Shown: piece by piece, positions 19,134 through 27,784 of the stretch
Layout: each line of letters starts with the position of its first letter
Numbering within the stretch: the first letter of the stretch is position 1
Assembly: GCF_003363755.1 (NCBI RefSeq)
Contig: NZ_CP031396.1
Span: forward strand, 868,001-932,000
Reading direction: 5' to 3'
DNA length: 64,000 bases
Source: Pseudomonas protegens
GTDB lineage: Bacteria > Pseudomonadota > Gammaproteobacteria > Pseudomonadales > Pseudomonadaceae
Program-made: the position numbers and the translations under genes
Notes under the pieces: model-generated
Databases searched by the model: none
What the model was told of the DNA's origin: nothing
What the model saw: only the letters and a program-made list of their open reading frames with translations

Positions 19134-19745
19134 ATTAAAAACCGTTGATTACGAGATCATACATAACATTCCTAAAGGTGCACCGAGATAACATTATTCG
19201 AAACCAACTCACCCTAGCGACATTAATAATGTCAACGCAAGCAAAGAAAAACCAATTAACACCTTTAAGATACACAATGAATAATCGAAGCCCGCCCTAT
19301 TAAACCAAAAAAAATACGACTTTATTAAATACAAAAAACAAATAGCAAAACAGTCTTGCACAGAAAAACAGCAGAGTTCTACCCCCTAAAAATTTATGCA
19401 AATCAATCTGCAAACATAACGAAATTATGGAGAGCATGACTCTATCTCCACTAGACAATATAGAAGAGAAAGCCCACTAGCACGACCTTACTCTAAAGTT
19501 TTCATGAAATAAAATGAACACATCCATTCCCCCTTAAAACGCTATACAACCACTCCCTCTAACATACCCCCATCAACCTGACAGAGCTGGACAAGTGAAT
19601 CAATTGACCTGAGAGATAAAAATATGACTTCAACTTACAGCTATAAAATCTGCATCAAAGACGGAGATTATTAAAAACAAGAATTAATTTTTGTATTATT
19701 ATTTTTTTACACCATATAAATAATTTTATAACTATCGATTCAAAC
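19134..19745. other. AT-rich stretch without a recognisable gene
   Basis: About 610 bp of markedly AT-rich sequence lies between the immunity gene and the RHS remnant. Every frame on either strand is interrupted within about 60 codons. It has several poly-A runs and a T-rich block near 19690-19730. It resembles decayed foreign immunity/toxin DNA, as often trails RHS loci, but I could not align any remnant to a known gene. It might hold the promoter or terminator of the immunity gene; no clear GC hairpin with a T-run was found. Confidence 0.5.
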
Positions 19746-19756
19746 ATGTGCAAGGC

Positions 19757-20420
19757 CCAGCGCAGCGCCATCACCGACTTCAACCTACAACAGCCTCAGC
19801 CTGCTGACCGAGCAAAAGGCCGGCGCAGCAGCGACCTCCTTTGTCGAACGCCACTACCGCTACGACAAAGCCTTCAACCCGATCCAGATCGACGACAACC
19901 GCTGGGGCCAGAGCCAATACCGCTACAACGCCAACCAGCAACTGATCGCCGCCCACCTGGGCCAGGGCCAACCGCAGCAATGGCTCTACGACAACGCCCT
20001 GAACCTGCTCAGCGAAGGGCAGATCCACAGCGCAAAGGGCATGGGCGTCAAGGCCGAGCAAAAAGGCGGGCGCGTGGTCAAGTCCGGGGCCAACCGCTAC
20101 CGCTACGACGCCTGCGGCCGCCTGGCCGAAAAAATCGTCGACCGCCACGGCTTCCGCCCCCAGCGCTGGCAATACCGCTGGAACAGCGACAATCGCCTCA
20201 CCGACCTCTACACCCCCAACAACGAACACTGGCGCTACGAGTACGACGCCTTTGGCCGTCGCACGCGCAAGTTCAACTTCAGCCGCAGCAACAAACGCGG
20301 CACACACTACGCCCACAGCGAACAACACATCATCGGCGAGGAATACCTGTGGAGCGGTGAACAACCGCGCAAAGCCGCGCCCATCTACACCAACGGCGCC
20401 ATCGTCTTTGAACAGATCCC
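19757..20420 (+). pseudogene. Displaced, truncated copy of the RHS core
   Basis: This segment repeats the RHS gene bases of about 17204-17860. Over 19843-20357 the two are almost identical at the base level, with only scattered third-position changes (for example TTTGGCCGTCGC versus TTTGGTCGCCGC). Near the left edge 11 bases present in the parent (at about 17227) are missing, which shifts the frame. The copy has no PAAR, no early repeats, no DPxGLAG boundary and no toxin, so it cannot make an effector by itself. Similarity fades after about 20405. From 20041 on, the RHS frame is open and continues without a stop into the PTS gene at 20572. Confidence 0.85.
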
Positions 20421-20571
20421 CCACAAGAACTCCACCCTCCTCGGCCACTCCCTTGCCACCCGCCAGCCCCCACCTAAAGAGTTCGTAAAGACTGCCCGGC
20501 CGCCACTGACCCAGCCAGGCAAATGCGCTTCAATTCTCCTTGAGCCAAGCCTGAAACGACCGGAGAAGCCC

Positions 20572-21021
20572 ATGAGCAAGCTTGCCCGCTATCTGCAGGT
20601 CGAGGACATCCTCCTCGACGTCAATATCTCGAACAAACAGCGCCTGTTCGATCAGGTTGGCCAGCATCTTCAAGAGACTCGGCAACTGCCCGGCGATTGG
20701 GTCACGGCCAGTCTGTGGCGCCGGGAACTGGCCGCCAGTACCGCCATCGGCGACGGTGTGGCCGTGCCCCATGCGCGGCTCGCCGAGCTCGACAGCATCC
20801 ATGCGCTGTACCTGCGGCCGCAGACCGCCATGGCCTTTGCCGCCCCCGACCAGCAGCCGGTGAGCGATATCCTCGTGCTGCTGGTGCCCGCCCCCGCCGA
20901 TCAGCAACACCTGGAACTGCTGGCGGACACTGCCCGGTTGTTCTCCAATCCACGCTTTCGCCAAGCGCTGCTGCGGTGCCACGATGCGTCGCAGGTCAAG
21001 CAACTGGTTGACCACTGGTAG
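20572..21021 (+). CDS. PTS EIIA component, fructose/nitrogen (PtsN-like) type
   Basis: This 149-residue EIIA domain has the phosphorylatable His in AVPHAR (residue 67), matching the A-x-P-H motif of PtsN/FruA EIIA, with the usual STAIGDGVAVPH lead and an ILVLLVPA strand after it. GGAG 6 bases before the ATG supports the start. No EIIB or EIIC is adjacent, so it may be a regulatory phosphocarrier rather than a transporter part. It is probably older chromosomal sequence at the right border of the RHS island; the RHS remnant upstream runs in frame into it, but the ribosome site marks the real start. Confidence 0.85.
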   Translation: MSKLARYLQVEDILLDVNISNKQRLFDQVGQHLQETRQLPGDWVTASLWRRELAASTAIGDGVAVPHARLAELDSIHALYLRPQTAMAFAAPDQQPVSDILVLLVPAPADQQHLELLADTARLFSNPRFRQALLRCHDASQVKQLVDHW

Positions 21022-21140
21022 TCCCCCAAAGGTCCTGGTCCGAGGTGCCGGGCAGGTGGTGGGGCTTCCAGGTCTAAAATGCTCGCCTCAAAAGGCTGCA
21101 AGAGGACCCCGACTGTCCGTTACCAACATGCGGCCCGAGG

Positions 21141-22760
21141 CTATTGCCCCGTCACCTTCCTGAAGCGCAGATTGCGCGCCACGCTGCTGGTCAACTCGGT
21201 ACCCTCCTCGGCAAAGCTGATCACCCCCAGTTCACCGGCGCGAAAGCGCTCCGTCGTCAGCGGCTGCAAAGGATAGCTGTGCTGGCCGATACGTACGTAG
21301 AGCTTGCCTTGCCGAGGGTAGACCTTGAGCTGTCCGGGGCTGGTTTGCAGCGCGTAGAGGCCGACATAACGACGAATATCCTCGGGTTTCCAAGCCGGGG
21401 CCAGGACGTAGGTCGAGGCCGGGTTGTTGCCGACGATCCGTGCCCCCGGTGCCGCCGCGAGATAGATCGGGATGCCGTCGTTGTCCGCCACCATCAGTTG
21501 ATCGCTCTGGCGGAGCAACGGCAGGACCTCATGAAAGGTGTCCAGGACAAACCCCTTGCCGGTGCGTTGCAGCTGGAACTGATGACCGCGATCATCCAGG
21601 TAGGTGCCGGCCACCAAGGTATTCAAGAACGCCTTGGGCACCGCCTTGATGCTTGGCGGCGGCGCCGGAATGCCCGTGTCCCGGGGCAACCAGGACGGGC
21701 CCAGCAGGACATCCAGCAAGCGATGCCCGCGCTCCGACGCCTCCCCTTCCGTGCTGTTGCACAGGACCACAGTGGCCACATCCAGCTTCGGGTACCAGGC
21801 CACATCGGTGCTGAAACCGGCCCAACTGCCGCTGTGGGACACCTCTTGCAGGCCCCGATAACTGCGGTTGGCCAGGCCCATGCCGTAATAGCTCGGGTCA
21901 CCGTCGTTGAAGGGCTCGGTCTGGCGCATCTTCTCCACCAGCGCCGAGCCCCCGACCCGCCCCGTGGACAGGTTGCGCAACCACAGCATCAGGTCTGCCA
22001 CAGTGCTGTGCACCTGACCGTCGCCGGTCTGTTCCCAGCGGGCGTCCACGGCTTCGGGGCCCTTGGACGGCTCGCCCTGTTCATAGCCCTGGGCCAGGTT
22101 CGGCAACTGCACCGGGTACTGATCGACAATGCTCGAGCGACTCATGCCCAGGGGCTCGAACAGATGGGCTCGACTGTAGTCCTTGAGGGGCATGCCGGCG
22201 GCTCGCTCGGCGATGCTCGACAGCAGTACATAACCGCTGTTGCTGTAGCTGAATTCGCTGCCGGGGGGAAACATCAGGGCGTTCTGCTTGAACAGCAGAT
22301 CCAGGGCCTGTTGCTGGGTGAAGCGCTGGGTCAGGGGAATCCCCGCCAACTCCGCCAGCAGCATGTAGTCCTGCAGGCCCGAGGTGTGGTGCAGCAGATG
22401 ACGGATCTGGATGCCCTCGGCATAGGCCGGCAGCTCCGGCACAAAGCGCCGGATCGAGTCATTCAGATCCAGGCGACCTTGAGCTTCGAGCTCAAGGATG
22501 GCAAAACCGGTGAACTGCTTGGACACCGAGGCCAGGTTGAACAGGGTATCGGCCTGGATCGCCCGGCCCGTGGCCAGGTCGGCAGCGCCGTACCCTGCGC
22601 TCCAGATCGTTTTGGCGCCGCGCATCACCCCGGCGGCGCAACCGGGCTGGTCAGGCTTGATGTCGTCGAACACCTCGTGAAACGCCAGAGGCTCGGTGGC
22701 ATGGGCCAGGGGCATCGCGCCCAAGGTGCTGATCAGCAAGGTTGCAAGCATGGAACGCAT
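21141..22760 (-). CDS. Exported serine hydrolase, beta-lactamase (class C/PBP4*-like) fold
   Basis: The ATG at 22760 is chosen: AGAGGA lies 8-9 bases upstream and it gives a clean Sec signal peptide (MRSMLATLLISTLG, cleavage after AHA near residue 22). A longer in-frame start would add a non-family leader. Catalytic motifs are S-V-S-K (SxxK, near residue 82), Y-S-N (near 175) and H-S-G near 310. The C-terminal 170 residues form an extra lipocalin-like beta domain as in many PBP4*/EstB-type proteins. It is a periplasmic esterase, peptidase or amidase; true beta-lactam resistance is not implied. It appears monocistronic. Confidence 0.85.
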   Translation of the reverse strand: MRSMLATLLISTLGAMPLAHATEPLAFHEVFDDIKPDQPGCAAGVMRGAKTIWSAGYGAADLATGRAIQADTLFNLASVSKQFTGFAILELEAQGRLDLNDSIRRFVPELPAYAEGIQIRHLLHHTSGLQDYMLLAELAGIPLTQRFTQQQALDLLFKQNALMFPPGSEFSYSNSGYVLLSSIAERAAGMPLKDYSRAHLFEPLGMSRSSIVDQYPVQLPNLAQGYEQGEPSKGPEAVDARWEQTGDGQVHSTVADLMLWLRNLSTGRVGGSALVEKMRQTEPFNDGDPSYYGMGLANRSYRGLQEVSHSGSWAGFSTDVAWYPKLDVATVVLCNSTEGEASERGHRLLDVLLGPSWLPRDTGIPAPPPSIKAVPKAFLNTLVAGTYLDDRGHQFQLQRTGKGFVLDTFHEVLPLLRQSDQLMVADNDGIPIYLAAAPGARIVGNNPASTYVLAPAWKPEDIRRYVGLYALQTSPGQLKVYPRQGKLYVRIGQHSYPLQPLTTERFRAGELGVISFAEEGTELTSSVARNLRFRKVTGQ

Positions 22761-23011
22761 GGGGGTTTTCCTCTGGTCACGTCGATCCTTCAGGCTCCTT
22801 GGGAGGCTCCTCGCAAGGCGCACCAGTATCCTCATGGCAAACGTTGGAATCTGTCTGCAGTCAGTGATTTTCTGTGAATAAACGTGCAGGGATGTGAGGC
22901 GCTGCTGGCCCAGGAACAAAGCCTGCAAAAATGCCGTTATCATCCACCGTTCGAACGCCATCCTCACCGCGTCCCTCGACCCGGCCCCACTTTCACTTGA
23001 TGGAACCTGCC

Positions 23012-23257
23012 ATGCACCTGCTGTATCGCAGCGACCCGTTCGACCCCAAACGCCCGGATGAGCACTACCTGGACGAGTACGAGGCAGTGCTGGCCGCTGG
23101 CCTGAACGCCTCGCTGTTCTCTTTCGAGGATTTCGAAAGCGGCCGTTTCAAGGTTTCCCCGGCCCTGCCAGGCTTGATCGGGCCCATCGCCAAGACGTCC
23201 TATGCCGAAGGCGTGCGCCGGACCTTGCAGGCGGCGCACAAAGCCCGACAGCCGTGA
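23012..23257 (+). CDS. Short protein resembling the N-terminus of ATP-grasp proteins (possibly truncated)
   Basis: The 81-residue product begins MHLLYRSDPFDPKRPDEHYL and continues AVLAAGLNASLFSFEDFESG, which resembles the first beta-alpha-beta unit of an ATP-grasp (DUF4343-like) protein family known to me by its start pattern. The rest of that family, about 200 residues with the ATP site, is missing; after residue 52 the sequence changes to an unrelated-looking tail. It may be an internally deleted remnant or a small stand-alone protein. GGA lies 7 bases before the ATG; an ATG at 23000 is the alternative. Confidence 0.5.
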   Translation: MHLLYRSDPFDPKRPDEHYLDEYEAVLAAGLNASLFSFEDFESGRFKVSPALPGLIGPIAKTSYAEGVRRTLQAAHKARQP

Positions 23258-23314
23258 AGTCGCCTAGAAGACGGCCACCTGATCAGCGGAGAATTCCAGT
23301 AACCGGGGTTCGAC

Positions 23315-23803
23315 TCAACGGGCCGGTGCCGGGGCAATTGCCAGGCGACTGGTGGCCTTGATCTCCCGCAGCGCCAGGCTCGACTGGATCGAGGCGATGC
23401 CCGGCTGGCGCCTGAGCACCTGCTCGACAAAATCGCTGTAGCTGTCCAGGTCCTGGGCCAGCACCTGCAACAGGTAGTCGGCGTCACCGGTGATCTTGTG
23501 GCAGGCCTGGACCTCGGGCAACCGCATGATCACCGCCTCGAAGTCATCCGGAGTCTGGTCGGAGTGGGTGGCAAAACGCACATGCACGAAGGCCATGATG
23601 TCCAGCCCCAGCAGGCGCCGATCGAGGTTGGCCTGGTAATCCTTGATCACCCCCTCCTCTTCCATGCGTTTGCGCCGGCGCCAGCAGGGGGTGAGGCTCA
23701 GGGACAGGCGCTCGCTGAGTTCGGCGTTGGAAATGCTCGCGTCCTGCTGCAACAGGGCGAGGATCGCCAGGTCGGTTTCGTCCAGGGACACCCTTCGAGT
23801 CAT
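23315..23803 (-). CDS. Lrp/AsnC family transcriptional regulator
   Basis: This 162-residue regulator has the AsnC-type helix-turn-helix at residues 5-60 (LDETDLAILALLQQDASISN, WRRRKRMEEEGVIKDY) and a RAM ligand-binding domain after it (VQACHKITGDADYLLQV). The ATG at 23803 is chosen; a GTG at 23812 would add three residues. It is divergent from the acetylpolyamine amidohydrolase/ornithine cyclodeaminase/permease set, with about 130 bp between. Lrp-type regulators typically sense an amino acid and control neighbouring catabolic genes, so ornithine or a related amino acid is a reasonable effector guess. Confidence 0.9.
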   Translation of the reverse strand: MTRRVSLDETDLAILALLQQDASISNAELSERLSLSLTPCWRRRKRMEEEGVIKDYQANLDRRLLGLDIMAFVHVRFATHSDQTPDDFEAVIMRLPEVQACHKITGDADYLLQVLAQDLDSYSDFVEQVLRRQPGIASIQSSLALREIKATSRLAIAPAPAR

Positions 23804-23936
23804 TTTTTTCACAAGTAGCCACTCAATGGAAAAATATTACCCAAAACTCTAATTCCATCAGAACAAAAAGCAAAGAAGTCGCAGCCATGCCGGAACAAAC
23901 TATTTGCACCGGACAACAACAATGGATGCGTTCAGC

Positions 23937-24965
23937 ATGCTTACCGTCTTCAGCGAATCCCACCGCCTGCACCACGGCACCGAGTTGAAGGATGGGGTGC
24001 TCAAGCCCTCCTTCGAGCAACCCAGCCGGGCCGATACGGTCCGCGACCGGGTCAGGCACGTGGGGCTTGGCGACATCATCGTCCCCCGCCGTTTCGACCG
24101 CTCCTGCTACGTCGCCGCCCACAGCGAACGCTACGTGACCTTCCTGGAAAGCGCCTGGAGCGAATGGCGCGCCACCGGCCGCAGCCACGACGCCCTGCCC
24201 CTGGTGTGGCCGGTACGCGACCTGGCCAACCAGCAGGTGCCGGAGTTCATCGACGGCAAGCTGGGCTTCTTCGCCATGGATGCCGGCTCGCCCATCACCG
24301 CCACCACCTGGAATGCCGTGCGCACCAGCGCCGATATTGCCCTCACCGGCCTGGCGCTGATCGACGAAGGCCAGGACAGTGCCTTTGCCCTGTGCCGTCC
24401 GCCGGGCCATCACGCGGCACGGGAATACATGGGGGGCTACTGCTACCTGAACAACGCCGCCATTGCCACGCAACACGCCGTGACCCGGGGCGCGAAACGC
24501 GTGGCGGTGCTGGACGTGGACTTCCACCACGGCAACGGCACCCAGAACATTTTCTACGAGCGTGATGACGTCCTGTTCGTCTCGCTGCACGGCGATCCGG
24601 CGGTCTCCTACCCCTACTACTCGGGGTTCGCCGCGGAGCGTGGGGCCGGCGCCGGCGAAGGCTGCAACCTGAACGTCCCCCTGCCCCGAGGCACCACCTG
24701 GCAGCGTTACCGGGAAGCACTGATCCAGGCCTGCGCCCGGCTTCGCGAGTTCTCCCCGGAGCTGCTGGTGGTGTCCCTGGGCGTCGACACCTTCAAGGAC
24801 GATCCCATCAGCCACTTCCTTCTGGAAAGCGAGGATTTCCTCGGCATGGGCCAGGTCATCGCCGGCGTGGGCGTACCCACGTTGTTCGTCATGGAGGGCG
24901 GCTACATGGTGGATGAGATCGGCATCAACGCGGTCAATGTGCTCCACGGCCATGCCAACCGCTAA
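23937..24965 (+). CDS. Histone deacetylase-family amidohydrolase, acetylpolyamine amidohydrolase-like
   Basis: This 342-residue zinc hydrolase belongs to the class of Pseudomonas acetylpolyamine amidohydrolases, which remove acetyl from acetylcadaverine, acetylputrescine and similar amines. The arginase-like deacetylase motifs are clear: RPPGHHA (residues 154-160, the His pair) and VLDVDFHHGNGTQ (191-203, with zinc ligands D195 and H197). FFAMDAGSPI matches the long loop of the polyamine group. The start MLTVFSESHRLHHG matches family N-termini; ATGs at 23922 and 23904 are alternatives. It is 57 bp ahead of the ornithine cyclodeaminase gene, which suggests deacetylation of an N-acetyl ornithine or polyamine derivative before cyclisation. 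Confidence 0.87.
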   Translation: MLTVFSESHRLHHGTELKDGVLKPSFEQPSRADTVRDRVRHVGLGDIIVPRRFDRSCYVAAHSERYVTFLESAWSEWRATGRSHDALPLVWPVRDLANQQVPEFIDGKLGFFAMDAGSPITATTWNAVRTSADIALTGLALIDEGQDSAFALCRPPGHHAAREYMGGYCYLNNAAIATQHAVTRGAKRVAVLDVDFHHGNGTQNIFYERDDVLFVSLHGDPAVSYPYYSGFAAERGAGAGEGCNLNVPLPRGTTWQRYREALIQACARLREFSPELLVVSLGVDTFKDDPISHFLLESEDFLGMGQVIAGVGVPTLFVMEGGYMVDEIGINAVNVLHGHANR

Positions 24966-25022
24966 GGCACCAGCGTCGCACTGCCCAGCAGTTTTCAACG
25001 TTCTGACCGAGAGGGAAAAGAC

Positions 25023-26084
25023 ATGACCTTGTTCATCGATGTGGATCACGCAGCGGACCTGTATTCGCGCCTGGGCATAGGCCGGGCGATCCGGGAAATG
25101 GCCGGCTACATCCAGGCCGACTACCAGCGCTGGCAAGCCTTCGAGAAATCCCCGCGCACCGCCAATCACTCCGCCACTGGCGTCATCGAGCTGATGCCCG
25201 CCGACGATGGCCAGCAGTACGCGTTCAAGTACGTCAATGGCCACCCCGGCAATCCCGCCCGGCACCTGCTGACGGTGATGGCTTTCGGCGTGCTGGCCCA
25301 GGTCGACAGCGGCTACCCGGTGCTGCTCAGCGAACTGACCCTGACCACCGCGGTGCGCACCGCCGCCACTTCAGCGCTGGTGGCGCAATCCCTGGCCCGC
25401 AAGGACGCCCGCAGCATGGCACTCATCGGCAACGGCGCCCAGAGTGAATTCCAGGCCATCGCCTTCCATGAAATGCTCGGCATCAGCGAGCTGCGGATCT
25501 TCGACATCGACGTTGAAGCGTCCCACAAGCTCAAGCACAACCTGCAGGCCTGGCCAGGGCTCGAGGTGCGCATCGCCGACTCGGTGGCCGATGCGGTCAA
25601 GGGCGCGGACATCGTGACCACGGTCACCGCGGACAAGGCCTACGCCACCATCCTCACCCCCGAACTGATCGAGCCAGGCATGCACCTCAACGCCGTGGGC
25701 GGCGATTGCCCGGGCAAGACCGAGCTGCACGCGGACATCCTGCGCAACGCCCGGGTGATCGTCGAGTTCGAACCCCAGACCCGCATCGAGGGCGATATCC
25801 AGCAGATGCCGGCGCACTTCCCGGTCACCGAGTACTTCCGCATTGCCCAGGGCCTGGCGCCGGGCCGCGAGCATGAGGCCCAGGTCACGGTGTTCGACTC
25901 GGTGGGTTTCGCCCTGGAAGACTTCGCGTCCCTGCGCTACCTGCATGACCTGGCACGCCAGCACGGCATCGGCGAGCAGATTCAGCTGGTGCCCACGCCG
26001 GCCAATATCAAGGACCTGTACCAGTTGCTGCAACAGCGCCCCGCCTCCCTGGCGACGGCACCACGACGGATCACCGCCGGCTGA
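25023..26084 (+). CDS. Ornithine cyclodeaminase
   Basis: This 353-residue enzyme converts L-ornithine to L-proline and ammonia using bound NAD. It has the long Pseudomonas-type ornithine cyclodeaminase form. The substrate segment AFKYVNGHPGNP (about 67-78), the dinucleotide loop IGNGAQSEFQ (about 137-146), and the catalytic-Asp segment VGGDCPGKTEL (about 226-236) are all present, which favours true ornithine cyclodeaminase over other mu-crystallin family members. GAGAGGG lies just upstream of the ATG. It follows the amidohydrolase gene and precedes an amino acid permease, forming an ornithine/polyamine use set under the divergent Lrp regulator. Confidence 0.92.
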   Translation: MTLFIDVDHAADLYSRLGIGRAIREMAGYIQADYQRWQAFEKSPRTANHSATGVIELMPADDGQQYAFKYVNGHPGNPARHLLTVMAFGVLAQVDSGYPVLLSELTLTTAVRTAATSALVAQSLARKDARSMALIGNGAQSEFQAIAFHEMLGISELRIFDIDVEASHKLKHNLQAWPGLEVRIADSVADAVKGADIVTTVTADKAYATILTPELIEPGMHLNAVGGDCPGKTELHADILRNARVIVEFEPQTRIEGDIQQMPAHFPVTEYFRIAQGLAPGREHEAQVTVFDSVGFALEDFASLRYLHDLARQHGIGEQIQLVPTPANIKDLYQLLQQRPASLATAPRRITAG

Positions 26085-26239
26085 AAGAGCACTCCTGTGG
26101 CCCATGAACAGGGAACCGGCCTCGTGCCCCTGTTCACGGGCAATACCTGACCCGGCTGCACCACAACAATCACAGACCGCAGCCCCCAACAACCTTCCAC
26201 TGCCAAAACTCGACAACTATAAAATCAAGAGGTTTTGTG

Positions 26240-27655
26240 ATGAATCCAGATACCTTCGGGGCCTCCGAGTACCCGACGCTGCAACGCACCCTGCATAACC
26301 GTCATATCCAGCTCATGGCCATGGGCGGCGCCATCGGCACCGGGCTGTTCATGGGCTCGGGCAAGATCATCGCCATGTCCGGCACCTCGATCATCCTGAT
26401 CTACATGATCATCGGCCTGTTCGTGTACCTGGTGATGCGCGCCATGGGCGAGCTGCTGCTGTCGAACCTGAACTTCAAGAGCTTTGCCGATTTCGCCGGT
26501 GCCTACCTGGGGCCCCAGGCGGCGTTCTTCCTCGGCTGGTCCTACTGGCTGAGCTGGAGTGTCGCGGTGGTGGGCGATGCCGTGGTGGTGGGCGGCTTCT
26601 TCCAGTACTGGTTCCCCGATGTGCCGGCCTGGGTTCCCGCCATCGCCATGATGCTGACCCTGTTCGCCCTCAACGTGCTGACGGTGAAACTGTTCGGCGA
26701 GGTGGAGTTCTGGTTCGCCATCATCAAGATCATCGCCGTGGTCACCCTGATCGCGGTGAGCCTGGTGCTGATCGCCACCGCCTTTGTCTCGCCGTCCGGG
26801 GTGAGCGCCTCCCTGAACCACCTGCTGGAACGCCAGGCCGCCTTTCCCAACGGCCTGCTGGGCTTCTTCGCCGGTTTCCAGATGGCGATCTTCTCCTTTG
26901 CCGGCACCGAGCTGATCGGCACCGCAGCGGCGGAGACCCGCGACCCGCGCCGGACCCTGCCCCGGGCCATCAACGCGATTCCGCTGCGCATCATCCTGTT
27001 CTATGTGCTGGCCCTGGCATGCATCATCGCCGTGACCTCCTGGCAGCAGGTGTCGCCGAGCAAGAGCCCGTTCGTGGAGTTGTTCCTGATCGCCGGCTTT
27101 CCGGCTGCGGCGGGCATCGTCAATTTCGTGGTGCTGACCTCCGCGGCTTCCTCGGCCAACAGCGGCGTGTTCTCCGCCAGTCGCATGCTCTTCGGCCTGG
27201 CGGACCAGGGCAACGCACCACGCTTGTTCAAACGCCTGTCAGGGCATAGCGTTCCGGTGATCAGCCTGGCCTTCACCAGCCTGCTGATGCTGCTGGGGGT
27301 GCTGTTGCTGTACGTGGTTCCGGAGGTGATGACCGCCTTCACCCTGGTGTCGACGGTGTCGGCGATCCTGGTGATCTTCACCTGGTCGACCATCCTCGCG
27401 TCCTACATCGCCTACCGCAAAAAGCACCCTGAACTGCACGCCGGTTCCCAGTACAAGATGCCCGGCGGCGTGCCCATGGCCTGGTTCGCCCTGGCGTTCC
27501 TGCTGTTCGTCCTGGCCTTGCTGGCCCTGCGCCCGGATACCCGCATGGCCCTGTGCGTGATGCCGGCGTGGTTCGTCTGGCTGGCCATTGCCTATCGCCT
27601 GACGGCCGGGCGCAAGGGGCGGACACCGCTGCAAGCGGCGGCGCAATATCGCTGA
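26240..27655 (+). CDS. Amino acid permease, APC superfamily (AAT family, CycA/GabP-like)
   Basis: This 471-residue inner-membrane symporter has 12 hydrophobic segments. The AAT family signature is LMAMGGAIGTGLFMGSG in the first helix, followed by RAMGELLLSN in helix 2 and FSFAGTELIG in helix 6. Sequence character is closest to D-Ser/D-Ala/Gly (CycA) or GABA (GabP) permeases, but substrate prediction within this family is unreliable. AGAGG lies 8 bases upstream of the ATG; a GTG three bases earlier is possible. The gene follows ornithine cyclodeaminase by 155 bp, so ornithine or a related amino acid is the likely cargo by context. Confidence 0.88.
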   Translation: MNPDTFGASEYPTLQRTLHNRHIQLMAMGGAIGTGLFMGSGKIIAMSGTSIILIYMIIGLFVYLVMRAMGELLLSNLNFKSFADFAGAYLGPQAAFFLGWSYWLSWSVAVVGDAVVVGGFFQYWFPDVPAWVPAIAMMLTLFALNVLTVKLFGEVEFWFAIIKIIAVVTLIAVSLVLIATAFVSPSGVSASLNHLLERQAAFPNGLLGFFAGFQMAIFSFAGTELIGTAAAETRDPRRTLPRAINAIPLRIILFYVLALACIIAVTSWQQVSPSKSPFVELFLIAGFPAAAGIVNFVVLTSAASSANSGVFSASRMLFGLADQGNAPRLFKRLSGHSVPVISLAFTSLLMLLGVLLLYVVPEVMTAFTLVSTVSAILVIFTWSTILASYIAYRKKHPELHAGSQYKMPGGVPMAWFALAFLLFVLALLALRPDTRMALCVMPAWFVWLAIAYRLTAGRKGRTPLQAAAQYR

Positions 27656-27784
27656 GGCGCGAGCCTGAAAGACTGGGCCAGGGAGCGGCACTGTCGGAGC
27701 CCGGTCCTGCGTGCAAAAGCATCGACAGAGCCCCCTCGTCTTGTTCTACTCCCGCCGCCATCGCCGTTGCCAGGGAGTGCCCAC

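Noticed and set aside
21141..22760. Beta-lactam resistance gene
   Set aside because: The SxxK, YSN and H-S-G motifs and the extra C-terminal domain fit PBP4*/esterase-type serine hydrolases better than true AmpC enzymes (no KTG, longer than AmpC).
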